Positions 35,451 to 48,119 are shown, numbered from the stretch's first letter. The stretch: DNA of 64,000 nt from Micrasema longulum (GCA_022494885.1 JAGVSM010003995.1:62001-126000), one strand, 5' to 3'. A program made the numbers and translations. The notes: generated by a model not told the origin, from the letters alone.

Positions 35451-37391
35451 ACAATAACTAGTAGGTAGTCAAATGTCTGCCTTAAAACAGGTTGTACCTA
35501 ATTGGGCAGACTACACATAATCCAGAAAAATATATTTATACCTTAAATGTGTAGTAGATAAAAAATGGTATATTTTGTGAATAAACAGTAATTATGATTA
35601 CTTAATTGAAATATTTTATTTCTCAGAACTACATTTCCAATGGAAATTTATTGAAATGAATAATATTTACTTTTACTGTTAGAATTACTGTTGTGTTATT
35701 TAAATTTAAATATTTTATTTCACCGACCAACATTTCTTATGGAAATTTATTTACATGCCAGCAACATTGAAAATAAAGAAATAACTTCAAATTTCTGTTC
35801 CATCAGAAAAACATTTTCCGTTCGAAAATACAAATAGAAGGTACGAGTACATGATATCAAAAATGAATAAATTCAAGTAGCACGCTTCTAAAATTCACGA
35901 CATATTTTGATAATTTTTGTGTGGTATCCTAAAAAATGAATAATTCAAATCCTTGGTGGCTTTGCCGCCATTATTAGCCGAATTCACTGGATGTAGAAAT
36001 AAAAATTGCTAAGATGTCTCGCTTTCTTAAGTTTGTGTTATGTATCCAAAATTGAACCGTTGACACATTTTAGATTTATTTCACAAAATGTGTTTTATAA
36101 TAATCGGATTCCAAGTAAACAATTAGTGTTGCGGTAGTGATGCCGATAAAAAAAAAACAGCGTGACAGCTAACAGTTCTGGGCCACGATTATAATGGGAA
36201 ATTTCATAAGTCATATCTTCACCTTGACGGTATAGTTAAAGAGAAATAATTTCTAGCGATTATGAAGATACACTACTGACCTCCACCTTCAAGTTTTGGG
36301 TCCATCGGATATTGGATTCATCGATATAAAACAGGGGGAAGCGTACGTCACGGTACACATATCTATGTACTAAAATAACACAGGTTCAGCATTCCGTCAT
36401 AGTTGAAGAAAAAATTTTCCCAACCGATTACCGGCTGGATGCAAAAAATTATGCCGCTAGATTCTGCCCTATTAACTTATAGAAGAAAGTTACCACTCAT
36501 TAGTCGTTATGTTTTTTCCATGTTTTACTATCTTTATTAGTGTATCGAGACAGTAAAGGAGCCCGCTTCGTGATCAATCAGTAAATAAATACAGAAGTTC
36601 GTTAAGCGTACCGTCTAAGTAATTGCCAAAAGTCAGATAAAAATCATGTTTGAGCAAGCATTTTTGGCTTGAATTGGGATTTATTGGAGTTAATAATCGA
36701 TTTGAAGTGGGCACTTTTTATCACAAAAGCCACTTTTTATTATAAATGAGAACTATTTTAAATGTTTATGAAGTAAAGAATTCATTAAGGTCATTAATTG
36801 ATTAGTTTATACTAAATGATGTCGAGATGAGAAGTAGGTAGAACATGCCAAGGTAGATACAGATAGTACAATAAGTGTAGCATAGTAGATGGTAAATTTA
36901 AGTTTACCGTCTTAAAATGTACAGATACAGATAGCGTTTGTAATTGAGGCACAGGTTTATTAAAAATGTTACAAGAAAGAACAACGCGTTTTCATTGTTG
37001 AACAACAGATAAAATATATGATAAGTGGATGTTGATTTTTCTAGCAAAACCATTTTCCGCGATAAGACTCATTTTCATTTTGATGGCTTCAATGTCTTCA
37101 ACGTTTTCACATTTGAATTTCAGAAAACCTTCTTTTAATTTTTGAGAAACAAATGCATCTACAATGTGTAACTGTTTGGCGTGTGGTTTGAGCTAGTGGC
37201 ATCATCGATCCATTATTTTTTTAAACACGGCTAATCAGGCAACAACATTTTATGATGTTTGCTATCGCGACATGATTATCCAGTTTTTTTAACTGAAATT
37301 GCAAGATATGGATGTGGACAATTGATTTCAATAGGATGGTGCCATATGCTATACAGCCAGAGAAACAATTAGGAAGTTCAGTGATTTTTCC
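35451..37391. other. Intergenic, nothing recognised
   Basis: No repeat or gene recognised. Confidence 0.4.
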
Positions 37392-37956
37392 ATAGAATTA
37401 AGAATAGTTCAGAAACCGCATACGCACATCAAACAGAAGGCGACTAAAATACTCTTAAACGAGTGGTTTTACGTTTTGACCCATTAGTTTATTTGTAGAC
37501 GTCGCTCAGTGCGCAACTCCCAATTTTAATTTAACTATGCTGTGTTGTGTGATTTAAAACTATAGAAATGCTGCTCGGATCAACAAGATACAGGATGAGA
37601 TCACATTTTATGTGTAAGTGGCAAATCCATGTGTAAGAACCAAATGCGCTACTTAAAATTTTTATTATTTTTCCACCTGTCAGATTGTCAAAGATAGCAT
37701 AATTGATATTTTGTTAGTGTTGCCAGGGTAGTAAATTTTTATACGCTACTTTTTATTAACAAAAACATTGGTTTTGATTGATTAAGTTGATTTTTAGCTT
37801 CCCTGCTGATGCAAAATGGAAAACGTAGTGGATACAAAAAGTACGGCAAAATGAGTTCTGGAAACCAACAAAGCGAAGCATAGTTTGCTCAATGCATTTT
37901 AAGGAAAAAAGTTTTTATGGCACAAAACGTCATTTATCTAAATGTAAAACTCTTAT
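37392..37956 (+). pseudogene. THAP-domain element remnant, copy 2 (two exons)
   Basis: The THAP domain is a zinc-binding (C2CH) DNA-binding fold found in P-element-type transposases and derived host proteins. Exon 1 (to 37613) contains a start region like copy 1 and ends I-T-F-Y-V after joining. The intron 37614-37797 has a gtaag donor and a tttttag acceptor. Exon 2 (37798 on) reads F-P-A-D-A-K-W-K-T-stop-W-I-Q-K-V-R-Q, then N-E-F-W-K-P-T-K-R-S-I-V-C-S-M-H-F. The FP, W, W-x-P-T and C-S-x-H-F positions are those of the family. There is one in-frame stop plus a frameshift in exon 1, so it is not functional. A TDR repeat interrupts it at about 37957. Whether it came from a P-like transposon or a host gene is open. 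Confidence 0.65.
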
Positions 37957-38310
37957 GATTATGAACAATATTTTGAGTTTGTCCAAATTTGATTGGATTC
38001 AACTCCCTGGAGAGCTGTTTATATTAACATATTACAACAGAGATGAAGAATATTTAAGAGAAGGTAATATAAAGTCTATGGATCTACAGGGCTTATGACC
38101 TGTCAATGGCTGGTTTAAGTGGCCACTTTACACACTGTGTAGCATTCACCATTCTGCCTATATTTGAACATATATATTCCTTCAATTCTTTCATCGGTTG
38201 ATGTTTGTGAAGTTAAAGAGCTGAAACCTTTATTTATGCGGGTGAGATTCATTTAATTGAATTATTTCACCTACATACTAGGCAACGCCTGAAAATGTTT
38301 TCTTATGATT
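37957..38310 (+). repeat. TDR-family copy 6, near-complete unit
   Basis: It runs from caatattttgagtttgtcca through ggattcaactccctggagag, agtctatggatctacagggc, agtggccactttacacactg and gaagttaaagagctgaaacc to tactaggcaacgcctgaaa. It starts and ends at a different point of the unit from copy 1. Confidence 0.8.
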
Positions 38311-39324
38311 ATTTTGTTCCAAAAAACAAAATTACAAAAAGCTAACTCAACAAAAGAGAAATTAAAACAATCGGGTTTTTCGTTTTGGTGATCAGAATTT
38401 GCCGCCCAGATAATGCAATTTAACGCGTTGGACTTTTAAGTTTAGAGTTTTTTTAAGTCTAAGGTTAATAATACCAAGAAGCTCATGATTACCCACGTCT
38501 TAAAGAAGAAAATCTTGCACGGTACCAACGATCCAGCCACATTTATGCAAAACGGAAATGGAAGATTTCGACAATCGCGTGCGTATGTGCTAGCAAAGCC
38601 ATTAAAGCTATTTTTCCGATACGATATTCCATGAACAACCTTGTACTGAATACTTTTTGAATCAATAAAAAAGATACAATTTTTAATTAAAAGCATCTCG
38701 TTTCTTTCAAAATTACTTCCGGCGTGAATTCTGGGACTCTCTTTATATATGGCGTAGCTTGTCCACCACATACCGCACTCCAAATCTGAGGACATAAGTC
38801 ACCTGAGCGGTGCCCGCATCCATGGAAAAAAGTCACGGAGAAACATGGAAACGTTTTATTAAAACAATGTCACCAAAAACTTATTAATAAAATTAATATT
38901 TATATCTCTGTACAAATATACCAGTGAGTATATTAATACCGAAGTGTTTTTAATTTTTATGATTTTAAAGTTTCCAACTAAAAACGTGACTCATTATCAC
39001 TATGTTGTAGCATTCCGCTCATTCAACTAATCAGAATGCTGACTTCGTTTGACCAAACTCCGTCACCAGCGTCAGTAGCGACAGTAGCTTCTTCGTCGTT
39101 TTAGTTAGTACATTACTTGTACTTTCTTTCATTACTACTAAAAGCCATGCCCGCCAACAACACGCTGAATGTTTTCTTTATTCAGATTATTTGATGCTTG
39201 CAGACTTGTGCAAAAGATCCTAATTTCCGTATTGTTTGTTGAGTTTATTTACTTATTTATTTTCACTTCACCAACAGTAAAAAATATCACAATATATGCA
39301 TATTAAGTAAAATCCCGTTTTTTG
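38311..39324. other. Intergenic; unassigned 117-codon minus-strand frame 38442-38795
   Basis: The frame on the minus strand (M-S-S-D-L-E-C-G-M-W-W start) is one of the longer in the window. It shows no domain, signal peptide or repeat match and I do not recognise it. It may be chance. No splice support was found. Confidence 0.25.
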
Positions 39325-39670
39325 TCTACAAAAATTTGGAATAACTCAAATTTTGTTATAAAACGAACTGTTCCAAGAATAGGTTTTAAAATTGAAAAAT
39401 TGTTTTCTGGCGTTGCGTAGTATGTGAAATAATTCAGTCAGATGAATCTCTTCACAACAATTAAGGTTTCACCTCTTTAACATCCCTAAAACCAACAGAT
39501 GGAAGAATTTAAGAAATATGTATGTTCAAACATAGGCAAAATGGTGAATGATACACAGTGTGTAAAGTGGCCACTTACACCAGCCAATGACAGGTCATAA
39601 GCCATGTAAATGCCTAGACTTCCATATTCTCTTCTTTGATGTATTCTTCATACCTGTTGTAACTAGTTAA
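39325..39670 (-). repeat. TDR-family copy 7
   Basis: It runs from tgtctacaaaaatttgg through ggcgttgcgtagtatgtg, accaacagatggaagaattt, acagtgtgtaaagtggccac and gccatgtaaatgcctagac to cctgttgtaactagttaa. Confidence 0.8.
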
Positions 39671-40664
39671 TATATACAATTCATAAAATAAAAAATAATA
39701 ACACTAAACATCGTACATCAATAATGACAAAAAAATAACGTTAAATATATGTTATTATGTGGGGTTCATAGTCCATGATCGATGACAAACTTACGTGCTA
39801 AATAATTTCACCTGAAATATTGTCATGACTCCAAAAGAACTCAGCGTTTTCTATTGAATTCAAAACATTACATTCTGCGAAACACGAGATCAACGTCCCG
39901 CAGTACATTAACATCGTCCCTATCACGGAAATATGAAGAACAAAGAATCGTGGCCTATAAAGAGACCACAGGGTGTGGTAACGCCCAATCCAGTCAGTCA
40001 CCCAGTTCCAGTATGTAGTTTAAGTGCAGTTACTTCAAATCCTAATTGCCGTAACACACGCCCGACACAATTCATTATTTATTCGCCGTGTAATAAATAC
40101 GCATTAAATAGCAACCTTGTGTCTTCTGTCAACTTCTAACTGGGGTAGGAGCTTCACCAACTCTCAGCAACCTAATCCTACAATTATATTACTTATTTTA
40201 TGTTTTGTTGGATTTGTCAAAAAACGTAGCCATGTATAACGTAGACATGGATGTGTTTGTTAGGTTAAATATGTTACTGTCGCGTTTTTAATACATGTAC
40301 CTACTTAAGCTTAAATTAAAGTTGAAGATATCAAAAATAAATAGTGAGTTTAAATAATTACAGTAGGTTGACTTCAAAACGCTTTTATTTCTAGGATTTC
40401 AACTTTTTACAACATCAGTATTCTTGTTAAAAAACAAGAATACTGAACACGGTGAAGCAAAAATATTATGATTTTTAAGTATTGATTTTAATATTAATAT
40501 TAAACCAAAATATCAAGAAAATATCGAATTACCGGGTTTCTGCTATTTGATATTGTAATATTAAAAACATGCCGGTATTGGGAAAATGTTTTTTTTAAAG
40601 TCTTAACCCTCTAAGCTTTTGTTAAGAGGCTTGTCAGTAGGTGGCAAAAAAAGGATATTTAAGG
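39671..40664. other. Intergenic; hairpin at 40416-40445
   Basis: A perfect hairpin with 13-nt arms (cagtattcttgtt and its complement) and an AAAA loop lies at 40416-40445. A possible SINE-C scrap (ttattatgtggggttca) is near 39752. Otherwise nothing recognised. Confidence 0.45.
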
Positions 40665-40808
40665 AAGTTATAAAAAATACACCACAACACCCAGACCAAT
40701 TGAGAAAAAATTCATTCGTGGATTTTTTTTGCAACTAGCGGGAACCGAACTCGCGAGGCAAGTTTCACAGTTAGCCGTCTAACCAACTGCGCCACAGCGC
40801 CTGTCGAA
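40665..40808 (-). mobile_element. SINE-D (tRNA-derived)
   Basis: The minus strand reads ggcgctgtggcgcagttggt with a perfect A-box pattern, then gcgagttcggttcccgct as B box. A body follows, ending tctgggtgttgtggtgta and T/A runs. The head looks like a tRNA but a matching 3' acceptor strand is lacking and a SINE body is attached. Confidence 0.7.
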
Positions 40809-41764
40809 TAGTCAATGCTCAAGTCGCGAGTCACCATATTTTAAGAACAAATTTAACAACTTAAGATGTAGTATCGCTCGTTTTATAATGTATTTATGTA
40901 ATCAGATTGTCACTTCATTCATGCGTAAAAAGTATTTATTAATATCAAGTTGAAATATCAACCCTTGTAACATTGGTTAATTAGCGCTTAAACACACTTA
41001 ACTCGCGACTAACGACTGACTAATCGCGATATGATCACTAAGTTTGTTTTTAGTAACTCGTCCAAGAAGTCAAAACCTACCCCGTCAATCATCCTCCACC
41101 CGCGGTTCTCTGACAATTTAAATAATTTAGATTTTAGATTATTCATTCGGGGGTTGCTCCATCGGTTCATCCGTCTTAATCAAAATCGTGTTAGTTTATC
41201 ATTTTGTTTTTAAGCAGTTCTATCTTGAAATGTTTAAAATCGGATAAGAGCATTTGTCATTGTTGCCGTAAGCTCTTTTGTTTATCTGAGTTTCGCTTGA
41301 TTAATGACAATTGCAAATAAACAAGGAAATTCCAATTGTGTTATTTTGTGTCATGGCCCCTGTGATGATATTTCTATATAAATGTAATTCAATGGCGCTT
41401 TATTCAAGTATTGTGGTCATATTTTCTTTAATTGCAACATCGTTCAGAAGTTTTTCAATAAAATACACTTATTTTGAACAGTTTTTCAGAGGAAATGCTT
41501 TTGAAACGATTAAATGGGTTGCAAAATCATAAAATACAAAAATGTATACTCTGTTAGTACTCGTATTTGAACAAACAACAAACATGGATATTGTATTGAA
41601 AATTCCAAATTACGTCAGTGTTTTCTTATGTGATCATAAAATAAGGATTTATTAAAAACGGAATTAATATTCAGGTATATTAATTTGGGTTTATTAAGTC
41701 ATAAAAATGTATGAATAAATAAATACATATCGCCGGTGATACTGCAATTCCGCGTAACTATAAA
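40809..41764. other. Intergenic, nothing recognised
   Basis: Short frames at 41031 and 41311 have no signature. The latter is hydrophobic but without context. Confidence 0.35.
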
Positions 41765-41924
41765 ATGATTTTTTGACAGGGTTACCTGGCAGTGCACAAC
41801 GGAGTTTTAGTCCCAACACTTATGTATGGAAGTGAAACATGGAACTGGAAGAGGAAGGATGAAAGCCGAGTGAACGCGGTTAAATGCGATCTCTTAGACG
41901 AATGTGTGGGAAATCAATGTATGA
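41765..41924 (+). mobile_element. RTE-like LINE RT fragment
   Basis: N-G-V-L-V-P-T-L-M-Y-G-S-E-T-W-N-W followed by DESRVNAVKCDLL is the hallmark LxYGSExW...RxNAxE stretch of RTE-type elements. It is fused in frame with a different LINE fragment to its right, giving an accidental chimeric open frame of 138 codons. Confidence 0.85.
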
Positions 41925-42620
41925 CAGGGTTACATAATTCTAAACACTTCGCAGAATTGAATACCATTAAAAATTTTAATACAACTTTAGTGCGTAGCAT
42001 TCTGAAAAGTGGTGCGGAGGTGTGGAGGGCTGGATACGCCACTTACTCACTAATGATTGAGAGTATACAGAAGAAGTTTGTTCGTTGCCTCTACATGAGA
42101 GTATGGATACTACCCATTGCAGTACCAAACATTCTTCCTCTTAGGTATGCTTGTTATCAGAAGTTTGCCGACCAGGAGGAGCGTTACCTTACTTATGTTA
42201 ACCTTTAAACTTCTGATTTCGTTAATTTACAATCCCAAAATTTTGGAGCGCAGGAAATTATATGTACCGAGCAACTTTTTATGAGCTAGACAACACAGAC
42301 AATTTGTTCTTTCAGAAGGCAGGACAAATTTTCCGTTGTTGATGCCTGTGGGAAGAATGATTGGTCTGTTGAACAGCCTACCAAAAGAGGTGGATCTTTT
42401 CCATTCTAAAATTACCAGTTTTAGACTCTTCCTCTATAACTATGTATCATAATGTGTATTAGTGACTTATTCGTCTTTGTTTACTATTGTTTTTATGGAC
42501 CTTAAAAACTTATTGCGCTTTTTTCATCATGTTTTTGAATATACTGATTATATAATTTATGTACATTGTTATTGGGAGAAGTGATGTATTGTACATTTAA
42601 ATAAATCAATTAAAATACAA
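41925..42620 (+). mobile_element. LINE L3 3' end, copy 2
   Basis: N-T-T-L-V-R-S-I-L-K-S-G-A-E-V-W-R, IESIQKKFVRCLYMR and, beyond stops, L-L-M-P-V-G-R-M-I-G-L-L-N-S-L-P match the minus-strand copy at 18848-19572. It ends in a tttaaataaatcaattaaaa tail. Confidence 0.85.
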
Positions 42621-42629
42621 AAACGAGGA

Positions 42630-43465
42630 ATGACGACGCTTATAAAAAAAAAAGTAACGTGGTATTACATTATCACTCACAATAACTTTTTTAAAACTAT
42701 AAGAAATATAATTAGCCTAAAAGAACTAGTAAAAATATATTACGCAATAAGTAAATCAGTTTTTGAATATGTAATAATTGGATGGGTATGTGCAAATGAC
42801 AAATTGATCAAACAAATAATAATTGCTTAAAAAGCTTTAATAAAATTATCTTAAAAGTCTCAATCAGAATTAACTTCCTCAGCATATTCGTAAATCTTAA
42901 TGTTAAATCTGAAAAACAACTTTATGTTAAAGCCATGTTACTATACGCACACAAACATTATTTTTTACATTTCATAACTCCTGCCACAATTACAATAGTT
43001 ACTAGATACTCCAACCTGATGCTGCAAAAACAATTGAAAATTAATACAACTTTTGGTCAAAGAAGGTTGGCCAACTCCTCAATTAAAGTATCCAATCTAC
43101 TTCCATTATCCATAAAAACAATTAGTAAGTACTCAAAATATGAAATTCCTATTAAGAAATGGATAGTGGAGGTGGGTTGCGCACGGATCGATGAGTGGAT
43201 CAAGGCAAAAAGGTAAAAATTGGTGTACTGTTTATGAAATTTGGTCTACAGGTAGATAAATTAGTTTTGTTTTTTATGAATATTTTAGTTTATATTGCTT
43301 ATTATGCTCATGATAATTAGGTTAATTAGATAAATTACGTTTTTATTTTATTATTATGTTAAGTTTGTAAAATAACTAATGGAAGGCATGTGTTACTTAT
43401 TGTAAAATGTTTCCCTCGGTACGGGACACCCCAGTGAGGTAACATTATTCCGTATAAAAAAACAA
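42630..43465 (+). mobile_element. LINE L7 3' fragment
   Basis: Frames read L-V-K-I-Y-Y-A-I-S-K-S-V-F-E-Y and I-G-W-V, then T-R-Y-S-N-L-M-L, INTTFGQRRLANSS and KKWIV. This is the thumb and C-terminal region of a non-LTR RT ORF, with stops. It is followed by a 3' UTR with tcggtacgggacaccccagt. Confidence 0.75.
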
Positions 43466-43646
43466 AATCAAATCGAAAATGTTTTTAAAATCTCATTTTT
43501 TTTTATAAACATGGTAGGAATAGATATTAATTGCAAAATCTCTATTTGGACATACTTAAACTTATCATCATCGTTATTAATTTTTCGCACAATAGTGCAT
43601 AGAACACTATATTGGTTGAGCAATCGAAGCGTATCTTAATCATTTT

Positions 43647-43812
43647 TTTGTTACGTGAAGGTAAGATGATCAGTCTAACGATTCAGGTACCAGTCAAGAG
43701 ACAATGAAATATTCTTATGTGAAAACACCCCTTTAAATAAAAATTTCGGGAATCGAACCCGAGACCTCGTGCATGGTAGGCAAACGCGCTGATCATTACA
43801 CCACAAGGCCAA
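43647..43812 (-). mobile_element. SINE-B, 3'-shortened copy
   Basis: The minus strand starts ggccttgtggtgtaatgatc, with the B box gggttcgattcccg, then the acaccct / tattccat body and the cttacctt block. It matches 48650-48916. Confidence 0.8.
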
Positions 43813-43859
43813 CGAACTACTTTTACTAAAATATTCTTCATATAAAAACTAGTTTTAAT

Positions 43860-44010
43860 ATTTAAAAGTATTTTATGCGTTTCTTTCTAGGCATGTTGAG
43901 TAATTTAGTCAGATGAATCTGACCCACATAAATAATGGTTTAGAATTTCTTTACTTTTAAAAATCAACAGATGGACGACTGGAAGAAAAGTTGATGTTCA
44001 ACATTTTTGA
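43860..44010 (-). repeat. TDR-family copy 8, partial
   Basis: Blocks tctaggcatgttgagtaa, cagatgaatctgacccacat and aatcaacagatggacgac are decayed but in order. Confidence 0.5.
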
Positions 44011-44289
44011 AGCAAATAAATATACCAAATGAAAATGGAGAAGCAGGCAGTCAACTAATTATTTTTTTAAAGGATGTATGCAAACAGATAGATAAATTGA
44101 TTTCTTATTTAAATAGCAATGAAAAAATAATTTAGAAATTTGTGGGATATTTATAATTTTTTATTTTGGAATTAGGGCACACATAAACATATTCTTATGA
44201 CTGCTCTAGTAGAAATACTGTATTTACTATATACGTGTACCTCGGACGAGAGTAAAATTTTAAAAATAAATCAAACTTAACCAGACTGC

Positions 44290-45187
44290 TTTTTCTTCAA
44301 TCAGACATGGACTTTTTTAACCAATGCAATGGTGTAAAGTCAATAGATTAGAAATAAATATGAAAAATTCAAAATAATGCTATTTCATAGAAAACCACCA
44401 ATTACTTTCGAGTACCTAATAGAAAACTCCAAAATTGATGTAGTTAAGTCCATCAGAGATTTAAGAATTGTTTTGGACTATAAACTGACAAACAACGAGT
44501 ATAAAGATAATATTATAAATAAATCACTCAAATAACTTGGCTTCATTAGCAGAATATCCTCTGATTTTAATAATGCCCTAACTATCAAAACTCTTTATTG
44601 CTCAACGGTTTGCCTTCTTCTAGAATATGCCTCTGTGGTCTGGTCTCCATTATATGTGAATCGAATAAATTACATTGAATCAGTCGAACATCGCTTGTTT
44701 CAGAAAGTAGCATCGATGCTTAGACTAGAGAGAGGTCTATCCATATGCTGATGTAGAGTCAATGTTAAAAAAATTTAATCTACAAAAACGTAAAGCTAAT
44801 ATTGACTCCATATGTTCGGCATACTTATTGGTATAATCGATGTGCCATCATTGCTAGGACAGGTAAAATTACATGTTCTAACTCATAGGATTGAGAAACA
44901 ATGAAGTAACATTCATCAATCAGCATATAACAAACTATGGCCATAATTCTCCAATGATTGTCTTTGTCGTATTGTTAACTCAATACAAGATCTGGACTTT
45001 TTTGTTTAAGTTTACATCGATTTAAACGAGCACTAAATAAAAAGTCCAGATATCGTCTTGATGTCCCTTATGTTTGTCAATGCTTTTTGCTTCTTTTTAA
45101 ATAATTTTTACTATTTTTATATTGTAATATTAATACCCTATTAGTTGTATAAATAGACAATATCCGTAAAATAAATAAATAAATTTA
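44290..45187 (+). mobile_element. LINE L2, longer but decayed copy
   Basis: Frames read K-F-K-I-M-L-F-H-R-K-P-P-I-T-F, SIRDLRIVLDYKL, I-I-N-K-S-L-K-stop-L-G-F-I-S-R, TLYCSTVCLLLEYASVVWSP and YVNRINYIESVEHRLF. The 3' end acaatatccgtaaaataaa and its tail match 10590-11200. Stops and frameshifts throughout. It reaches further 5' (the KIMxF...LGIxLD block of RT) than the other copies. Confidence 0.85.
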
Positions 45188-46119
45188 ATTTGCTAATAAG
45201 TTTACATGTGTATTATGTCTTAACTTTAAGTTTAAAGAACTATCGAAAGTGGACAAAAATAAATTTTAAAAATACATTATTTACTGTCTTAGAACTAGGA
45301 AGTTATCCCTAGTTCGACAGTTTAGATAAATCACCAGCAAAAACATGTTTTTTTTTTTTTTACTCAATTACCATATTGTATAAATAATTCAATGTAAATT
45401 CCTGAGATAAATATGTCAATATGTCGAAATATTTTTTTTTTGGAAAGCGTAAAATGACCACTAAAACCATCTTATAAGACGGGTTGTGGTCATCCGCTCT
45501 ACTACAACGTGTGTCCTATTTTCTAACAACGTTATTGCAGGCTCTATAAATGACTGAACTTCAATACTTCTCTCTTTTTTTTTCTCGCTGCTGGAATAAA
45601 TTAAAATCTAAATAAACCACCTTCTAAATAAACATTTCATTTACATTGTTTATTGCGAAGTTAACGTATATTTGTGAGTAATTTAACTAAACGATTGAAT
45701 TAATAAGCCTTTGAATATCGGTAATACACGTAATTAGTTCATAATTAAAGCGCACACAAAACACGAAGTGCTTAATGTCACCTTTTGAGACCACAATGCC
45801 AAAGCTGCGAACAAAGAATATGATGAAAATAATTTGTATAATTAAGTGTAATTAACCTTCCTTTCAAACGGATTTAACCCTCTAATTACTCTATGAATCT
45901 TCCACACTTTGCGTTATCACTTACAATGGGGAATGGTTTAGTATTGTTTCCAAAACATCTGGCTTTACAAAACCAAAAATTTGCGGATATTAAACACTTA
46001 CTACGCGATAATTTACGAGGAGGAAATAATCATACTTGTGGTTTTATACTCGATAAAATGAATTCGGTTACAAAGAGTTATCTATATTACATTTGTCGTA
46101 GGATATATTTTAGTTCAAC
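45188..46119. other. Intergenic, nothing recognised
   Basis: The 79-codon frame at 45893 abuts the next LINE but shows no motif. Confidence 0.35.
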
Positions 46120-46500
46120 TAAAATCAAGTGAGGGTTATCACTAGAGCCCTTACAGGGCACTGCGGATTGAACAAAGTCCTTGATAAAATAAACCTTTTC
46201 GAAACTTCTAGATGTAGGTTCAGCAGCGCAGATGAGGAAACACCTATACACGTTCTAAGTGAGTGTGATGCTTTGCATCATAAAAGAAGCCGCATCCTTG
46301 AAAGACCACTTGTTTAACCAGAGGATATTTCAAGCTCGCTCCCTGCCTATTAGCCCTATACTTTACGGATCTGGGCTTGGAAGGGGAGATAAAGTAAAAT
46401 GTAAACTCTCGCCTTCCACACAGTTGCCAGGTGTTATACAAACCTAGGCTTGGAGGGCGAGAACTATTCACGGGGACTCGTCACAATAGATCTTCACAGA
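46120..46500 (+). mobile_element. LINE L11 3' end with RNase H-like C-terminal region
   Basis: R-A-L-T-G-H-C-G-L-N-K-V-L, then C-R-F-S-S-A-D-E-E-T-P-I-H-V-L-S-E-C-D-A and KRSRIL is the zinc-knuckle-like end after RNase H in some non-LTR ORFs. It continues to a 3' UTR (gagaactattcacggggact) shared with 35330-35450. The antisense open frame is a shadow. Confidence 0.75.
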
Positions 46501-46904
46501 TTTAACATGCCTTTTAATTTATTTGAAAATAATTTACAATTCATTTTATCTCGCTGCGATATGCTCCCATGCTTTTTTATGATGCAAACGCTTACACATA
46601 CACTTGAACACTTTTTATCATACAATTACACACAAACAGACCCTCTTACATAAATATACTAACGCACACATTTAAGAATTCACTGTTATTTAATATGTAT
46701 GATTAATATTCAGAAACTTTGCTGGTCTGCCTTTCAACATTGACTGTGTTTCTGTAAAATAAATATTTAAAAAAATTAGAGAAATCGGCACCAAGGCCCA
46801 TTTCAGATGACCTTAAAAATCTTTTTCACGCCCTTAAATAGCTGAAGGTTGATTGATTATCTTTACAAATTTTTTAAAAGTTATTTTTCAAAAATATTTA
46901 CAAA

Positions 46905-47480
46905 TTAGTCTTAAATTAAAGTCTTGCATAGTTGCATACATACAACTTGTCAGCTGGTTCTCATAAATTGCATCGATTATTAACACTAAACCTACATTAA
47001 CAATAATTTTACTTGAAAAACATTACATATTACATTATCAAAAATCAACAAAAAACTTTTTTCTATTGACCGTAATTTGAGCAAACGTCATTTAACTCAG
47101 TATTTTTAATATTGTTCGGTAACATGTTAAATATTTTAGGTATACTGTATTGCAGTGTTTTGCCATATTAATTGCAATATCTAGGACCAGCTAGCCCTTC
47201 CATACTAGTAAACCTGGTGATGTAATCATGTACCAATTGTGTTTATACTCGGAGTGCGACGCATGCTGAAAATTAATTTGTATCAAAGTAGAGCCCTAAC
47301 AGAAAATTTATTTCCAGATTTATACATCAATGATATTGAAATATTGTGTCTCTATACATCTTTATGTAGTAGCAATTTAATCATAGAATTTTGCAAAGTT
47401 TGAATAAAATCAATATTAGTAAATTAATAAATTTAAAATTAATAATTTAATATTAGTTTCACTTGATAATCCCCAGGAAG
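46905..47480 (-). mobile_element. LINE L5 3' end, copy 2
   Basis: Collinear with 31620-32240: tacaacttgtcagctggttc, ctagcccttccatactagta, aatcatagaattttgcaaag. It contains the HxYNTR region on the minus strand and is more decayed than copy 1. Confidence 0.75.
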
Positions 47481-47928
47481 TTTTAAGTTACATATATATA
47501 TACATATATTGGATCAATATCCTTTATAATTATTTAATTTCCACTGGATTTTATCTTGAGAGTAGTCTCTGAATATAAATGTTTTAAAATATAAAATAAA
47601 CCTGTACTCCATGAGATTAATGGGGGTGAAGGGTAATCATGTACTTGACTATAATCACATGCAGCTTAGCTATATCGAAATCAACTAGAAAAGGAGTCAT
47701 GTTCCTGAAAACTCAATAAAATACAAGGCCGGCCAACAGAGGGCGCTGCCAAAAATGTTGTGAAACTGTTACTAGAAATATCGTTTTCTTTTCCACGCCG
47801 ATAGCTTCCCGACGAATACATGCCGTTTAATGTCTCAAGCTCTTGATAGTAATTTTTTCTGACAATTGTAATCTCAGCAAAAAAAATTCTTCACCGCGGA
47901 TTGATTAATAATCACAATTTACATAATT
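47481..47928. other. Intergenic, nothing recognised
   Basis: Slightly GC-richer around 47725-47840. No match. Confidence 0.35.
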
Positions 47929-48119
47929 GGCGGCCTCCGTGGTGTAGTGGTCAAGACGCTTGACTCACAGACGGAAGGTTCCGGGTTCGGTTCCCGGTGA
48001 GAACACAAAAATTAAATGTGATTTTTCTCAAGCCTGGGTGTTCTGTGATGTAATTCACCGCTGTAATTGGGCCTCCTAGCCTGTTGTAGTGCAAAAAATA
48101 AAAATAAAAAATAAAAAAT
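47929..48119 (+). mobile_element. SINE-A, full-length with A-rich tail
   Basis: A box cgtggtgtagtggtcaagac and B box gggttcggttcccgg are spaced as in a tRNA. The body carries tgttctgtgatgtaattcac and the copy ends gcctgttgtagtgc plus AAAATA repeats. Confidence 0.9.

Noticed and set aside
40735..40808. tRNA gene on the minus strand
   Set aside because: Best tRNA-like head in the window, but the B box is altered, the 3' acceptor strand does not pair and a SINE-type body is attached.
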